Below are positions 1-7,305 of a stretch of 7,717 bases of DNA, in pieces. Under the pieces are notes generated by a model. The model worked only from the letters and a program-made list of their open reading frames with translations, ran no database searches and had not been told where the DNA came from. Numbering within the stretch: position 1 is the first letter of the stretch; each line of letters begins with the position of its first letter. The position numbers were made by a program, and so were the translations under genes. Location: positions 1 through 7,717 of the forward strand of contig CANIYB010000106.1 in assembly GCA_947471105.1 (NCBI GenBank), written 5' to 3'. Origin of the DNA: Cytophagaceae bacterium (GTDB lineage Bacteria; Bacteroidota; Bacteroidia; Cytophagales; Spirosomataceae).

Positions 1-35
1 AAACTTTGGAGAAGTATTCGTAATTTTACCGCCTC

Positions 36-107
36 GGCTTCATAGTTCAATGGATAGAATGTAGGTTTCCGGTACCTAAGATGAAGGTTCGATTCCTTCT
101 GAGGCTA
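36..107 (+). tRNA. tRNA-Arg, anticodon CCG
   Basis: This tRNA gene folds into a full cloverleaf that reads the arginine codon CGG. The acceptor stem is 36-42 with 100-106 and includes G-U pairs at the end and at 39-103. The D stem is 45-48 with 57-60 and carries the GG of the D loop at 52-53. The anticodon stem is 62-66 with 74-78, around the loop TTCCGGT with CCG at 69-71. A four-base variable loop follows at 79-82. The T arm is GAAGG (83-87), loop TTCGATT, CCTTC (95-99). The discriminator is A107. The next bases are CAT, so CCA is not encoded and must be added by a nucleotidyltransferase. No promoter could be placed in the 35 bases upstream. The 5' leader can form a competing acceptor stem (see findings). 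Confidence 0.95.
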
Positions 108-179
108 CATAATTTAATTGACCATTAAAGAAAAATTCTTTGGGTGAATTCGTTGGTAATAATCCGTTTCGAATAAATA

Positions 180-1286
180 ATGTCTATTAAAAAGAGAATT
201 CTATTCTTTACCAAAGACCTTAACCGGACTGGAGCGGAAATAATTCTATTCAACATCGTTGAAAGCTTGGATCGTTCCAAATTTGACATTGGGATAGTTC
301 TGATGCAGCAAGGAGGTGAATTAATTCCTAGCTTGCCGGAAGACGTCAAATTATTTTATTTAGAAAGCACGTTTAATCTTTTCGATAAAATTAGATTTCA
401 TCTAGGAGAAGATGTCATGCTAAATCGATTAAAGAGGATTGAGCGTGAGTTCAAAAGTGACATTTGGTATATCAATACCATCACCAACGCAGGTGTATTA
501 AAATATTGCAATCATTTTAGCGTCTTCAAATTTTTACATATTCACGAAAATCTTTTTGGGATAGGGCACCTGAGCTTAACTGATACTGAAATTATTTTAA
601 ATCAGGTAGACCACTATATTGCGTGTTCAGATATTATTTACAATCAATTAAAATCCATCACCCCAAAACCATGCACGACTATTACGTCTTGTATTGATAA
701 AAATTTTATTGATTCATGTTTAACAGAATTGACGCAGACCTCAAAAAATAAAATAAAAATTATTGGCTCAGGTACTATTTGCCAAATTAAAGGTGTAGAA
801 ATATTTGTCGAAATAAGTAAGCTATTTGACCCAGCTAAATATGAATTTGTTTGGATTGGGAATTGGTCAAAAACGGGATATTCAGAAGTATTAAGACGAA
901 ATATAAATTCGATTAAAAATCCTGCCATTGAAATAAAAAACAATTTAAGTCCCTTAGAATATATTCAAGAAATAAATTCAGCGGACTTATTTTTATCTTG
1001 CTCTAGAGAAGAAAGCATGGGTTTAGTGATGATGGAAGCCATTTATTGCGGAGTTCCTGTTCTTGCAACGGATTCTGGCGGATCGTCATTAATCATCAAT
1101 GATCAAAATGGAAAAATATGTTTTGACTTAAGACCTGAAATCCTTGCGAATGAAGTTTTGAATTTAATAAAAGCTCAAAAGCAATTTGATAAAAATGTTA
1201 TGAGGGAATCCATTGGGAAATATAATATTCAAGTGGAACTTCATAAGCTCGAAAATATACTTTCTATAGAGTCATCCCTTGACTAG
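180..1286 (+). CDS. Family-4-like (GT-B fold) glycosyltransferase
   Basis: This 368-residue cytoplasmic protein probably transfers a sugar from a nucleotide-sugar donor during surface polysaccharide or glycoconjugate synthesis. The N-terminal acceptor half starts with a beta strand (KRILFF) and a short loop, RTGAE (residues 16-20), a variant of the usual GG-E loop. The donor half starts near residue 192 and holds the retaining-GT signature EX7E at E278 and E286 in ESMGLVMME, followed by CGVPVLATDSGG (290-301). There is no signal peptide or membrane span. The length is normal for GT4 enzymes. An in-frame TAA at 174-176 makes ATG180 the first possible start. No Shine-Dalgarno is seen; the leader is A/T-rich. 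Donor and acceptor sugars cannot be read from the sequence. Its base composition is more AT-rich than glmS. It starts 72 bases after the tRNA and has no partner gene immediately downstream. Confidence 0.85.
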   Translation: MSIKKRILFFTKDLNRTGAEIILFNIVESLDRSKFDIGIVLMQQGGELIPSLPEDVKLFYLESTFNLFDKIRFHLGEDVMLNRLKRIEREFKSDIWYINTITNAGVLKYCNHFSVFKFLHIHENLFGIGHLSLTDTEIILNQVDHYIACSDIIYNQLKSITPKPCTTITSCIDKNFIDSCLTELTQTSKNKIKIIGSGTICQIKGVEIFVEISKLFDPAKYEFVWIGNWSKTGYSEVLRRNINSIKNPAIEIKNNLSPLEYIQEINSADLFLSCSREESMGLVMMEAIYCGVPVLATDSGGSSLIINDQNGKICFDLRPEILANEVLNLIKAQKQFDKNVMRESIGKYNIQVELHKLENILSIESSLD

Positions 1287-1373
1287 AACAAAAGATTATC
1301 TCACTCAGAGATACTTCCAATTTATATTCTTAAGGTAAATAGCAAAAAATTGACTTAATCAAATTTGAGGATA

Positions 1374-1393
1374 AACTATTTATTAAAATAGTT
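1374..1393. repeat. AT-rich inverted repeat between the glycosyltransferase gene and glmS
   Basis: AACTATTT (1374-1381) and AAATAGTT (1386-1393) are perfect inverted copies around the four-base spacer ATTA. The hairpin contains only two G-C pairs and lacks a clean T tract, so it would be a weak terminator for the upstream gene at best. It could also be an operator-like site or chance in AT-rich DNA. Confidence 0.35.
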
Positions 1394-1493
1394 CTATTTG
1401 TATATTCTATAAATACTTAATTTATTGCATATTAATTTGTATAAAATGGCCAAAAAATAGATATTTGCATAAATTAAGATTTTAGCTATTATA

Positions 1494-1509
1494 TTTTAAA
1501 TATTTAAAA
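1494..1509. repeat. 16-base AT-only palindrome just before glmS
   Basis: TTTTAAATATTTAAAA is a perfect palindrome ending 11 bases before the glmS start codon. It lies in a 234-base AT-rich gap (1287-1520) in which no exact TAnnTTTG -7 element was found. The near-misses TAATTTG (1433-1439) and ATATTTG (1461-1467) are the nearest candidates. The palindrome may simply reflect A/T tracts; a regulatory role is not shown. Confidence 0.3.
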
Positions 1510-1520
1510 AATACAAAAAT

Positions 1521-3356
1521 ATGTGTGGAATTGTCGCCTACATTGGAGCTCAAAAAGCGTATCCCATTATTTTAAAGGGCTTAAAAAGATTGGAGTATCG
1601 AGGATATGATAGTTCGGGAATAGCACTGTATGGCGAGCAAATTGAAACCTATAAGCGAAAGGGTCGAGTGGCGGAATTAGAGGTTTGGGATGAAAAAATT
1701 ACCGAAACAGCGACTGTGGGAATTGGGCATACGCGTTGGGCTACACATGGGGAACCCTCAGATGCCAATGCACATCCACACACATCGAACAATGGCCAAT
1801 TGACCTTAGTTCACAATGGAATTATTGAAAATTATGCATCCTTAAAGCAAGAGCTGGTCCAAAAAGGGTACACTTTCAAAAGTGAAACAGACACAGAAGT
1901 ATTGGTTAATTTCATTGAAGAGATTCAAAAAAACAACGATTATTCATTGGAAGAGGCCATGCGCGTGGCTTTGAAAAGGGTCGTAGGTGCCTATGTCATC
2001 ATTGTGATGGAAAATGGATTTCCGAATCGATTAATTGCTGCTCGAAAAGGCAGTCCCTTGGTGATCGGCGTGGGGGAAGGCGAACATTTTTTAGCGTCCG
2101 ACGCATCACCAATTATTGAATACACTAAAAAGGTTATTTATGTCAATGATTATGAATTGGCCATTATTTCCAAAGATGAAATCATTTTAAAAAATCTGGG
2201 AAACGAGCCCATTACACCTTATATCCAGCAATTGGACATGGAATTGGCACAGATTGAAAAAGGGGGTTTTGATCATTTTATGTTGAAGGAAATTTTTGAC
2301 CAACCGGCGAGTTTGACGGATTGTTTGAGGGGCCGACTGGATTCAGAAAATCAGATTTTGACATTAGCTGGGATAGACCAGCATCTTTCTATTTTCACGG
2401 AGGCCAAAAGAATTGTCATTGTCGCCTGTGGAACGAGTTGGCATGCCGGCCTAGTCGCCGAATACATGATCGAAGCGCTTTGCCGGATTCCCGTAGAAGT
2501 GGAATATGCCTCCGAATTTAGGTATCGAAATCCTGTCATTAACTCCGGCGATGTGATCATTGCGATCTCTCAAAGTGGCGAAACGGCCGACACATTAGTT
2601 GCCCTAGAGCGTGCAAAAGAACAAGGTGCTTTCATTTTTGGTGTAGTGAATGCAGTCGGATCGTCGATTGCCCGGCTATCACACGCGGGAGCCTACACGC
2701 ATGCCGGACCCGAAATAGGTGTGGCAAGCACAAAAGCTTTCACGGCCCAATTAACCGTTTTGGCGATGATGGCCATTAAAATAGGGCTAGAAAAAAAGAC
2801 GCTTTCGGTGTCAGAATACAAAAGATATTTAGCTGAATTGGCCTTAATTCCAGACAAAGTAAAAACCATTTTGGGCACACATCAGGCGATTAAAAAGGTG
2901 GCCATTCATTATGCTGCGGCGCGTGATTTCTTGTTTTTAGGGCGTGGATATAATTTCCCTGTAGCCTTAGAAGGAGCTTTAAAATTAAAAGAAATATCGT
3001 ACATCCATGCGGAGGGGTATCCGGCAGCAGAAATGAAGCATGGTCCGATTGCCTTGGTCGATGAGCATTTACCTGTTTTATTCATCGCCACGAAAGATGC
3101 CTATTACGAAAAAATTGTCTCTAACATTCAGGAAATCAAAGCACGGAAGGGCAAGGTCATTGCTGTTGTGTCAGCGGATGATACCTTGATAAGGAGCATG
3201 GCAGACCACGTCATGGAAGTGCCAGAGGTGGATGAGTTATTGGCCCCACTGTTAAGCGTCATTCCGACCCAACTACTCTCCTATTACATCGGGGTGGAGT
3301 TAGGCTTGGATGTGGACAAACCAAGAAATTTAGCCAAATCGGTGACCGTGGAATAA
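1521..3356 (+). CDS. glmS: Glutamine--fructose-6-phosphate aminotransferase (isomerizing)
   Basis: GlmS turns fructose 6-phosphate and glutamine into glucosamine 6-phosphate and glutamate. This is the entry step to UDP-GlcNAc for peptidoglycan, LPS and surface glycans, and it takes place in the cytosol. The class II glutaminase domain (about 2-220) has the nucleophile C2 exposed after Met removal, YRGYDSSG (26-33), HTRWATHG (70-77), HNGIIENY (98-105) and D124. Two SIS isomerase domains follow: the first holds CGTSWHAG (303-310) and SQSGETADT (350-358), the second GRGYNFP (474-480), K488, E491 and H507. The C-terminal K606 in LAKSVTVE matches the fructose-binding lysine near the E. coli C-terminus. 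Its 611 residues are the normal length, and all key residues seen are intact. The Cys2 requirement fixes the start. The leader is A-rich without a Shine-Dalgarno. No glmS ribozyme is evident upstream. Confidence 0.98.
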   Translation: MCGIVAYIGAQKAYPIILKGLKRLEYRGYDSSGIALYGEQIETYKRKGRVAELEVWDEKITETATVGIGHTRWATHGEPSDANAHPHTSNNGQLTLVHNGIIENYASLKQELVQKGYTFKSETDTEVLVNFIEEIQKNNDYSLEEAMRVALKRVVGAYVIIVMENGFPNRLIAARKGSPLVIGVGEGEHFLASDASPIIEYTKKVIYVNDYELAIISKDEIILKNLGNEPITPYIQQLDMELAQIEKGGFDHFMLKEIFDQPASLTDCLRGRLDSENQILTLAGIDQHLSIFTEAKRIVIVACGTSWHAGLVAEYMIEALCRIPVEVEYASEFRYRNPVINSGDVIIAISQSGETADTLVALERAKEQGAFIFGVVNAVGSSIARLSHAGAYTHAGPEIGVASTKAFTAQLTVLAMMAIKIGLEKKTLSVSEYKRYLAELALIPDKVKTILGTHQAIKKVAIHYAAARDFLFLGRGYNFPVALEGALKLKEISYIHAEGYPAAEMKHGPIALVDEHLPVLFIATKDAYYEKIVSNIQEIKARKGKVIAVVSADDTLIRSMADHVMEVPEVDELLAPLLSVIPTQLLSYYIGVELGLDVDKPRNLAKSVTVE

Positions 3357-3357
3357 T

Positions 3358-3386
3358 CATGTCCGGATTTTGGCATGCACTTATTT
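3358..3386 (+). terminator. Possible weak terminator after glmS
   Basis: Directly after the glmS stop codon, CATG-T-CC (3358-3364) can pair with GGCATG (3372-3377), with one bulged T and a seven-base loop. A T-rich run follows a few bases later, within CACTTATTTTT. The stem is short and the T run is not adjacent, so this is only a candidate end for the glmS transcript. Confidence 0.25.
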
Positions 3387-3440
3387 TTAAGAAAAACGAC
3401 CAACTAATAATTACGCCTTAAACTATTTAGGTAAAATTAT

Positions 3441-3448
3441 TAAGTTTG
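3441..3448 (+). promoter_or_regulatory. Candidate -7 promoter element for the GT-C-like gene
   Basis: TAAGTTTG matches the Bacteroidota primary-sigma -7 consensus TAnnTTTG exactly. It ends 20 bases before the ATG at 3469, which would leave a leader of roughly 15 bases. No TTG was found at the expected -33 spacing, so the call rests on the -7 box and its position alone. Confidence 0.4.
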
Positions 3449-3468
3449 TATTTTGAGATTATATCTTA

Positions 3469-5124
3469 ATGGATATGAAACAGTTGATTGTCGTTTTAGC
3501 AATTTCTTTGTTATGTTACTTTGGTATAAATTTTCACCAAGACGAGTTCTTGCATTTTCATAATTTAGCCTATCTAAATCCAAATTTCAATTTGGTCAAT
3601 TTTACCGAAGGATTTCGTGCTTACTCAAAGACCTATTTTAATTACCAATTTAATTTACCGTTCCCTTACACAGGGACTTTACAAGGAATACTCTTCTATC
3701 CATTTTTTAAATTATTTCCTTTACTCATTGGCAAAGGAATTTACTCATTTTTGTCTTTGATTTTATTCTTTTATGTGCTAAAAAAAGAATTGAATTTAGG
3801 AAAAGTGGGTACCTGGGCAATGTGTCTTTTTATTCCATTTTACTTTAGCGTCCTCCATGACGCTGGACCTGTAAATTTAGCCCTAATCATATATGTGCTA
3901 ACGAGAATACTTGTGAGTAAAATATATGCATCAAAATCATTTTTAAGACTTCTGAGTCTATCCATTATTTTATTATTCATTTGGGTAATTGCCTGCTTTG
4001 ACAAATTGTTTTTTCTCTATTTAATACCCTCCTTAATCCCATTTTGCCTAGTTAAAATTAATTTAAAGGATATTAATTGGAAATCAAGCATATCCATCTT
4101 CGTTACATTGCTTATATTATTTGCCTTATTTAATCAATATTTAAGTTCAAATCTTTCAGTAAGGTACTTCAGTCATGCTATACCTACTTTTGAAACAAAA
4201 CCCTTAAAAAAACATTTGCTTGACGAAGAAAAATTGGGTGTTGAATCATTAATCAAGGGTGTTTTAGATCCCTATAAAAACAAAAAAGTATTAGTTGAAA
4301 TTTTAAATGATCGAATGGAAGCAACCAATGCATTCCTTAAGCAATTTGATTTCAGTTTTTATTTGAACCGTAATTTATCAGGAAGTTCATTTTTTCAATA
4401 TTTCTATTTCCAAGGATATCCTGTTTTTTTATTGATACTAATTTTAGCATTTATCATTCAAGTAGCAGCCAAAAATTATAAAAAAATTAGTATTCCATTT
4501 TCCCATTGGATTGATAATCCTAGATCAAACGACTTGTACAAAACGACCCTTTATGGACTTTCGATAGTCATTATGCTGGGTACTTTTTTGATTTTAGGTA
4601 GAGTCAAATGGGGGCACCATTTTGTTTTTGTTTGGATCCCAATCTTTGGATTTTTATTCGACAACTCCTATAAATTTTATCAAAGCATCTTTTTAAAAAC
4701 TTACTTGGTTTTGGCACTCGTTATGGTTAGCATTAACTATAAAATTAGCGATTGGTATTATTGGATTCCTGTTGATTATACTACCATCCAAAAATATACT
4801 AGCTCATCTGAAAAAAAGAAGGCTATTGTAAATTTCGACTCTTGGAGCTTTTATTACATCAGGTCCATCGATGATCAAAATGATGATATTGTGACATGGG
4901 TAAGCCCTCTCGACAAAATTCAAATGACTAGACTATTAAATCTGTCTGACTCACTAAAAATTCCAATTATCAATGTGATGAATATTGATTATGTAGATAC
5001 ACGAAATAGGCAATCATTTAACAAGAAATTGAATGCGTATTACAAGCTAGGAAGAAAAATCAAAATGATTTATCCTTCACAAAAAATGCCAATTTTTGAA
5101 ATAGGGTACTTAGATAAAAAATGA
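3469..5124 (+). CDS. Multi-span membrane protein, probable GT-C-type glycosyltransferase
   Basis: This 551-residue integral membrane protein has a first helix at about 5-20. A loop with D25-E26 (HQDEF) follows, placed like the acidic catalytic motif in the first external loop of GT-C enzymes such as protein mannosyltransferases and ArnT. Further hydrophobic stretches lie near 72-104, 115-130, 133-150, 160-195, 207-222, 316-334, 360-377, 384-398 and 409-422. Two soluble parts stand out: about 225-315 and a C-terminal domain of about 125 residues (426-551). These enzymes use polyprenyl-phosphate sugars on the periplasmic side. The family call rests on topology and the DE pair, not on a recognised homologue; an O-antigen ligase or flippase-like protein is less likely. 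An in-frame TGA at 3454 makes ATG3469 the first start, with ATG3475 as an alternative. The gene is AT-rich like the glycosyltransferase upstream of glmS. Confidence 0.6.
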   Translation: MDMKQLIVVLAISLLCYFGINFHQDEFLHFHNLAYLNPNFNLVNFTEGFRAYSKTYFNYQFNLPFPYTGTLQGILFYPFFKLFPLLIGKGIYSFLSLILFFYVLKKELNLGKVGTWAMCLFIPFYFSVLHDAGPVNLALIIYVLTRILVSKIYASKSFLRLLSLSIILLFIWVIACFDKLFFLYLIPSLIPFCLVKINLKDINWKSSISIFVTLLILFALFNQYLSSNLSVRYFSHAIPTFETKPLKKHLLDEEKLGVESLIKGVLDPYKNKKVLVEILNDRMEATNAFLKQFDFSFYLNRNLSGSSFFQYFYFQGYPVFLLILILAFIIQVAAKNYKKISIPFSHWIDNPRSNDLYKTTLYGLSIVIMLGTFLILGRVKWGHHFVFVWIPIFGFLFDNSYKFYQSIFLKTYLVLALVMVSINYKISDWYYWIPVDYTTIQKYTSSSEKKKAIVNFDSWSFYYIRSIDDQNDDIVTWVSPLDKIQMTRLLNLSDSLKIPIINVMNIDYVDTRNRQSFNKKLNAYYKLGRKIKMIYPSQKMPIFEIGYLDKK

Positions 5125-5128
5125 AAGC

Positions 5129-5482
5129 TTAGACATCCTGCGCATCATAGACCAACACTTTTTTCCAAAGGTGTGCACAGTTTTTAACAAATTCCATGTG
5201 TATTGGATGATCTTGGTATACTTTTTGGCCCGCGGCATCGTTGAAAAACATGATTTCGGATACGTCCCAAGAAGTATCCACCACATCACGCTTTTCGGTA
5301 GATGCTAAAACGCCTACATGCATTTTTTGAATCGTAGGGATTGCTCTTAAGGTATTTAAACCTGCAATCAATGCGTTTTTATCTACCTCGGATTCAGGAT
5401 TATTTAACCAGAAAAATACATGATGTATTAAGGCGATGGAAGGTTTTACCAGAGCTGGCGCTTCTTTATGGGTAGTCGACAT
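5129..5482 (-). CDS. Dabb-family (stress-responsive alpha/beta barrel) protein
   Basis: This small 117-residue soluble protein has the ferredoxin-like Dabb fold, which usually dimerises into a beta barrel. Recognisable features are the first strand with IHHVFFWL (19-26, with H20-H21), an alpha helix around 33-46, the strand MHVGVLA (54-60), RDVVDTSWD (65-73) and the closing motif YQDHPIHMEFV (89-99) before a C-terminal strand LVYD. Family members have varied or unknown roles, so no reaction can be assigned. There is no signal peptide. An in-frame stop at 5495-5497 (minus strand) makes the ATG at 5482 the first start. It converges on the membrane-protein gene with a 4-base gap and diverges from the oxidoreductase gene across 122 bases. 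No exact TAnnTTTG box was found upstream. Confidence 0.88.
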   Translation of the reverse strand: MSTTHKEAPALVKPSIALIHHVFFWLNNPESEVDKNALIAGLNTLRAIPTIQKMHVGVLASTEKRDVVDTSWDVSEIMFFNDAAGQKVYQDHPIHMEFVKNCAHLWKKVLVYDAQDV

Positions 5483-5604
5483 ATTTTTATTCGTTCAAAA
5501 TTCTGCGGCAATATCTAAAAAAAAATACAAATTGTTATCCCGAAAATCTTGTGATAGAGGTATTTTATTAAAATTTAATTAATTTGACAGCTTAAACATA
5601 AACT

Positions 5605-7044
5605 ATGAAATCAAACGAAAAATCGCGTCGGTCATTTTTAAAAAAATCGACCTTATTGACAGCCGCTTCTGCATTTCCTTCCATTTGGACTTCATCGACC
5701 AACCATTATTTACCGGGACCCGCTAATTTACCAGCGAAGGACAAAGTGAATTTAGCTTGTATCGGTATCGGAAATCAAGGGGGTTCTGATGTCATGTCAT
5801 TTGCAAAAACCGGATTAGCTAATTTTGTTGCTTTTTGCGATGTGGATATGGGGGCTCCTCAGACAAGAGCTGTCCTAGAGAAATTCCCTGATGTACCGCG
5901 CTTTCAAGATTTCAGAACGATGTTTGATAAAATGGGAAGCCAAATAGAGGCGGTGACCATAGGTGTTCCTGACCATTCGCACTTCCCTATCACCATGATG
6001 GCATTAGCCTTAGGCAAACACGTGTATGTGGAAAAACCGATGGCTAGGACCTTTAATGAGGTAGAACTCATGATGGCGGCCGCCAAAAAACATAGCCACC
6101 TAGTGACCCAAATGGGAAACCAAGGTCATTCAGAAGCCAATTATTTTCAGTTCAAAGCTTGGCAAGAAGCGGGTATTATCAAGGATGTGACGTCCATGAC
6201 CGCACATATGAACTCAGCACGCAGATGGCATGGTTGGGATACCAACATCAAGAAATTCCCTGCCGGGGAAGCTATTCCAAGTACCTTGGATTGGGATATC
6301 TGGCAAGGAGTAGTTCAACCACACGAATACCAAAAAGACTTTGTCAACGGCCAGTGGCGTTGTTGGTTTGATTATGGACTAGGGGCACTGGGCGACTGGG
6401 GTGCACATATCATGGACACCGCGCATGAATTTTTGAATTTGGGATTGCCTACTGAAATCAGTATGCAAAGAGCGGATGGCCATAATCCATTCTTTTATCC
6501 GCTATCGACGACCTTGTTGTTTAAGTTTCCATCGCGTGGCAACATGCCCGCCATGGATATTACTTGGTACGATGGGATCAACAACATCCCTCCGGTTCCT
6601 GCAGGGTATGGGGTTTCTGAATTAGATCCTAATATTCCGGCGCCTAGCAATGGAAAGATTCAACCCGCTAAACTGAATCCAGGCAAGATCATTTACTCCA
6701 AAGAGTTGACCTTTAAAGGCGGATCTCACGGGAGTACTTTGTCCATCATTCCTGAGGATAAGGCAAAGGACATGGCGAATAAATTGCCTGTGGTGCCTGT
6801 GAGCCCGTCGAATCATTATGCCAACTACCTTAAGGCCTGTATGGGATTAGAGAAAACGAGGTCGCCCTTTGCGATTGCGGGGCCTTTAAGCCAAGTGTTT
6901 ACCTTAGGTGTCATGGCACAAAAATTAAATACCAAATTGTTGTTTGACCGAAATACCAAACAGATTACAAATAATAAATTAGCCAATCAATTACTTGTGG
7001 GTGCACCTCCAAGAAAAGGATGGGAGCAATACTATAAAGTTTAG
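5605..7044 (+). CDS. Tat-exported Gfo/Idh/MocA-family oxidoreductase
   Basis: This 479-residue NAD(P)-dependent oxidoreductase probably acts on a sugar or sugar derivative in the periplasm. The N-terminus carries a twin-arginine signal, SRRSFLK (7-13), then a short hydrophobic stretch with a possible AxA cleavage site after A23. The Rossmann domain (about 46-165) has GIGNQG (54-59), the acidic CDVD (78-81) near the end of the second strand, and EKP (143-145), the family's catalytic-lysine motif with K144. The C-terminal domain holds WGAHIMDTAHEF (265-276), with H268, D271 and H274 as likely active-site residues. The length fits the long Bacteroidota group of this family. An in-frame TAA at 5599 makes ATG5605 the first start. 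The substrate cannot be told from sequence. The gene appears to be transcribed alone and ends at a strong terminator. Confidence 0.92.
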   Translation: MKSNEKSRRSFLKKSTLLTAASAFPSIWTSSTNHYLPGPANLPAKDKVNLACIGIGNQGGSDVMSFAKTGLANFVAFCDVDMGAPQTRAVLEKFPDVPRFQDFRTMFDKMGSQIEAVTIGVPDHSHFPITMMALALGKHVYVEKPMARTFNEVELMMAAAKKHSHLVTQMGNQGHSEANYFQFKAWQEAGIIKDVTSMTAHMNSARRWHGWDTNIKKFPAGEAIPSTLDWDIWQGVVQPHEYQKDFVNGQWRCWFDYGLGALGDWGAHIMDTAHEFLNLGLPTEISMQRADGHNPFFYPLSTTLLFKFPSRGNMPAMDITWYDGINNIPPVPAGYGVSELDPNIPAPSNGKIQPAKLNPGKIIYSKELTFKGGSHGSTLSIIPEDKAKDMANKLPVVPVSPSNHYANYLKACMGLEKTRSPFAIAGPLSQVFTLGVMAQKLNTKLLFDRNTKQITNNKLANQLLVGAPPRKGWEQYYKV

Positions 7045-7080
7045 AATTCCTTTAAGGATTAATTAAGCCATTTAGGGAAG

Positions 7081-7114
7081 AACAATAGACGCAATCGCTT
7101 GCGTCTATTGTTTT
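7081..7114 (+). terminator. Rho-independent terminator after the oxidoreductase gene
   Basis: AACAATAGACGCAA (7081-7094) pairs perfectly over 14 bases with TTGCGTCTATTGTT (7099-7112) around the tetraloop TCGC. A T run at 7111-7114 follows. The stem starts 36 bases after the stop codon. The opposite side has no matching T tract for minus-strand transcripts, so it works mainly on the plus strand. Confidence 0.88.
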
Positions 7115-7115
7115 G

Positions 7116-7125
7116 CTAGGCCTAG
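7116..7125. repeat. 10-base palindrome CTAGGCCTAG
   Basis: A perfect 10-base palindrome lies immediately after the T run of the terminator. It is relatively G+C-rich for this AT-rich gap. No function is evident. Confidence 0.4.
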
Positions 7126-7268
7126 GTAAAATAGTTTGTCGATACTAAAGGAATCCTCTGAAGAATCAAAATTTCTTAATGATCTATTTTTGAAGCCATT
7201 TATTTAATCTAAATGCTTCAGAAAACAAATATTCCCATACTTATTAGGTCGAAAAATGATCAGTTATT

Positions 7269-7302
7269 TAGTTTTGAAATATAAAATTTAAAGCTACATT
7301 TG
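7269..7302 (+). promoter_or_regulatory. Two overlapping candidate promoters for the coiled-coil gene
   Basis: Two exact matches to the Bacteroidota -7 element TAnnTTTG occur here: TAGTTTTG (7269-7276) and TACATTTG (7295-7302). The TTG at 7274-7276 lies 18 bases before the second, which is a proper -33 spacing, so the second is the better full promoter. However, it ends only 3 bases before the ATG at 7306, implying an almost leaderless transcript. The first would give a leader of about 20 bases but has no TTG at -33. Confidence 0.5.
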
Positions 7303-7305
7303 ACC

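Noticed and set aside
36..130. tRNA-Arg gene as the attachment site of an integrated element
   Set aside because: No integrase gene is present and I saw no second copy of the tRNA 3' end in the window.
1350..1377. TTGACT, 16 bases, then TAAACT as an E. coli-type -35/-10 promoter for glmS
   Set aside because: Other signals suggest Bacteroidota, whose primary sigma factor does not use this consensus. The -10 match is poor and the site lies about 145 bases from the start codon.
1287..1520. glmS ribozyme upstream of glmS
   Set aside because: The ribozyme is characteristic of Firmicutes and its conserved G-rich core is absent; the gap is nearly all A and T.
2351..3091. Minus-strand open frames of 60-70 codons opposite glmS
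   Set aside because: They lie inside an intact, well-conserved gene and have no recognisable domains or start signals; they are shadows of the coding strand.
6159..6816. Short open frames on both strands inside the oxidoreductase gene
   Set aside because: They overlap a conserved reading frame and show no family features.
7185..7192. TATTTTTG as another promoter -7 element
   Set aside because: It has no TTG at -33, lies over 110 bases from the next start codon, and such words are expected by chance in AT-rich gaps.
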